6,910 nucleotides of DNA from Akkermansiaceae bacterium UBA1518 (GTDB lineage: Bacteria > Verrucomicrobiota > Verrucomicrobiia > Verrucomicrobiales > Akkermansiaceae), in assembly GCA_002323895.1 (NCBI GenBank), contig DCQM01000039.1, positions 1-6,910 of the forward strand. Reading direction: 5' to 3'. Below are positions 6,860 through 6,910 of this stretch, in pieces; within the stretch, counting starts at the first letter, position 1; each line of letters starts with the position of its first letter. A model generated the notes under the pieces. The model was not told where the DNA came from. It made no database searches and saw only the letters and a list, made by a program, of their open reading frames with translations. The translations under genes were made by a program, and so were the position numbers.

Positions 6860-6910
6860 CGGTGGTAAGCTAGTGTCTTTGGTCAAATATTTTTAGGGTG
6901 GGAGCGTTTA

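Noticed and set aside
6881..6886. TTGACC on the minus strand as a -35 box for the azurin-fusion gene
   Set aside because: No reasonable -10 hexamer is found 16-19 bases downstream.

Overview
The window looks like bacterial DNA from the PVC superphylum, most likely Verrucomicrobiota, with Planctomycetota as the alternative. The main reason is the large secreted gene at 2354-4618. Its architecture (soluble-glucose-dehydrogenase-like beta-propeller, HEAT repeats, C-terminal beta-sandwich) is the 'Pirellula/Verrucomicrobium' putative dehydrogenase type, known almost only from this group. Its neighbour with a DUF6807 ('PmoA family') domain and an azurin-like domain fits the same origin. No phylogenetic marker gene is present, so the assignment rests on family content alone.

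Layout: (1) 1-261, plus strand, the last 86 codons of a secreted or cytoplasmic beta-propeller lactonase of the YbhE/6-phosphogluconolactonase family, cut by the window edge. (2) 308-2170 (or 2203), minus strand, a secreted protein of about 620 residues that resembles a three-part clan-A glycoside hydrolase, convergent with the lactonase gene. (3) 2354-4618, minus strand, a secreted 754-residue dehydrogenase-like beta-propeller plus HEAT protein with no heme-binding CxxCH motif. (4) 4744-6771, minus strand, a secreted 675-residue DUF6807 + helical repeat + azurin fusion with a complete type-1 copper site. The three minus-strand genes are transcribed in the order 4, 3, 2, with gaps of about 125 and 150-183 bases and no overlap. 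They may form one loose operon or have separate promoters. None has a strong Shine-Dalgarno sequence. The 139 bases upstream of gene 4 hold three copies of a 7-base word (AGACCTA/TAGGTCT) at near-helical spacing, a candidate operator. No RNA genes, insertion sequences or CRISPR arrays were seen.

How the genes may work together (inference): all three minus-strand products carry signal peptides, so they would act outside the cytoplasm. The set suggests oxidative handling of a carbohydrate: a glycosidase-like enzyme releases or trims sugar, a propeller dehydrogenase oxidises it, and a copper domain accepts electrons. The lactonase would open the lactone product. The most interesting point is that the usual heme domain is absent from the dehydrogenase. 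The helical segment that in canonical PVC heme proteins leads into the heme domain appears instead in the neighbouring gene, where it leads into an azurin domain. This looks like a canonical heme-linked dehydrogenase split over two genes with copper replacing heme.
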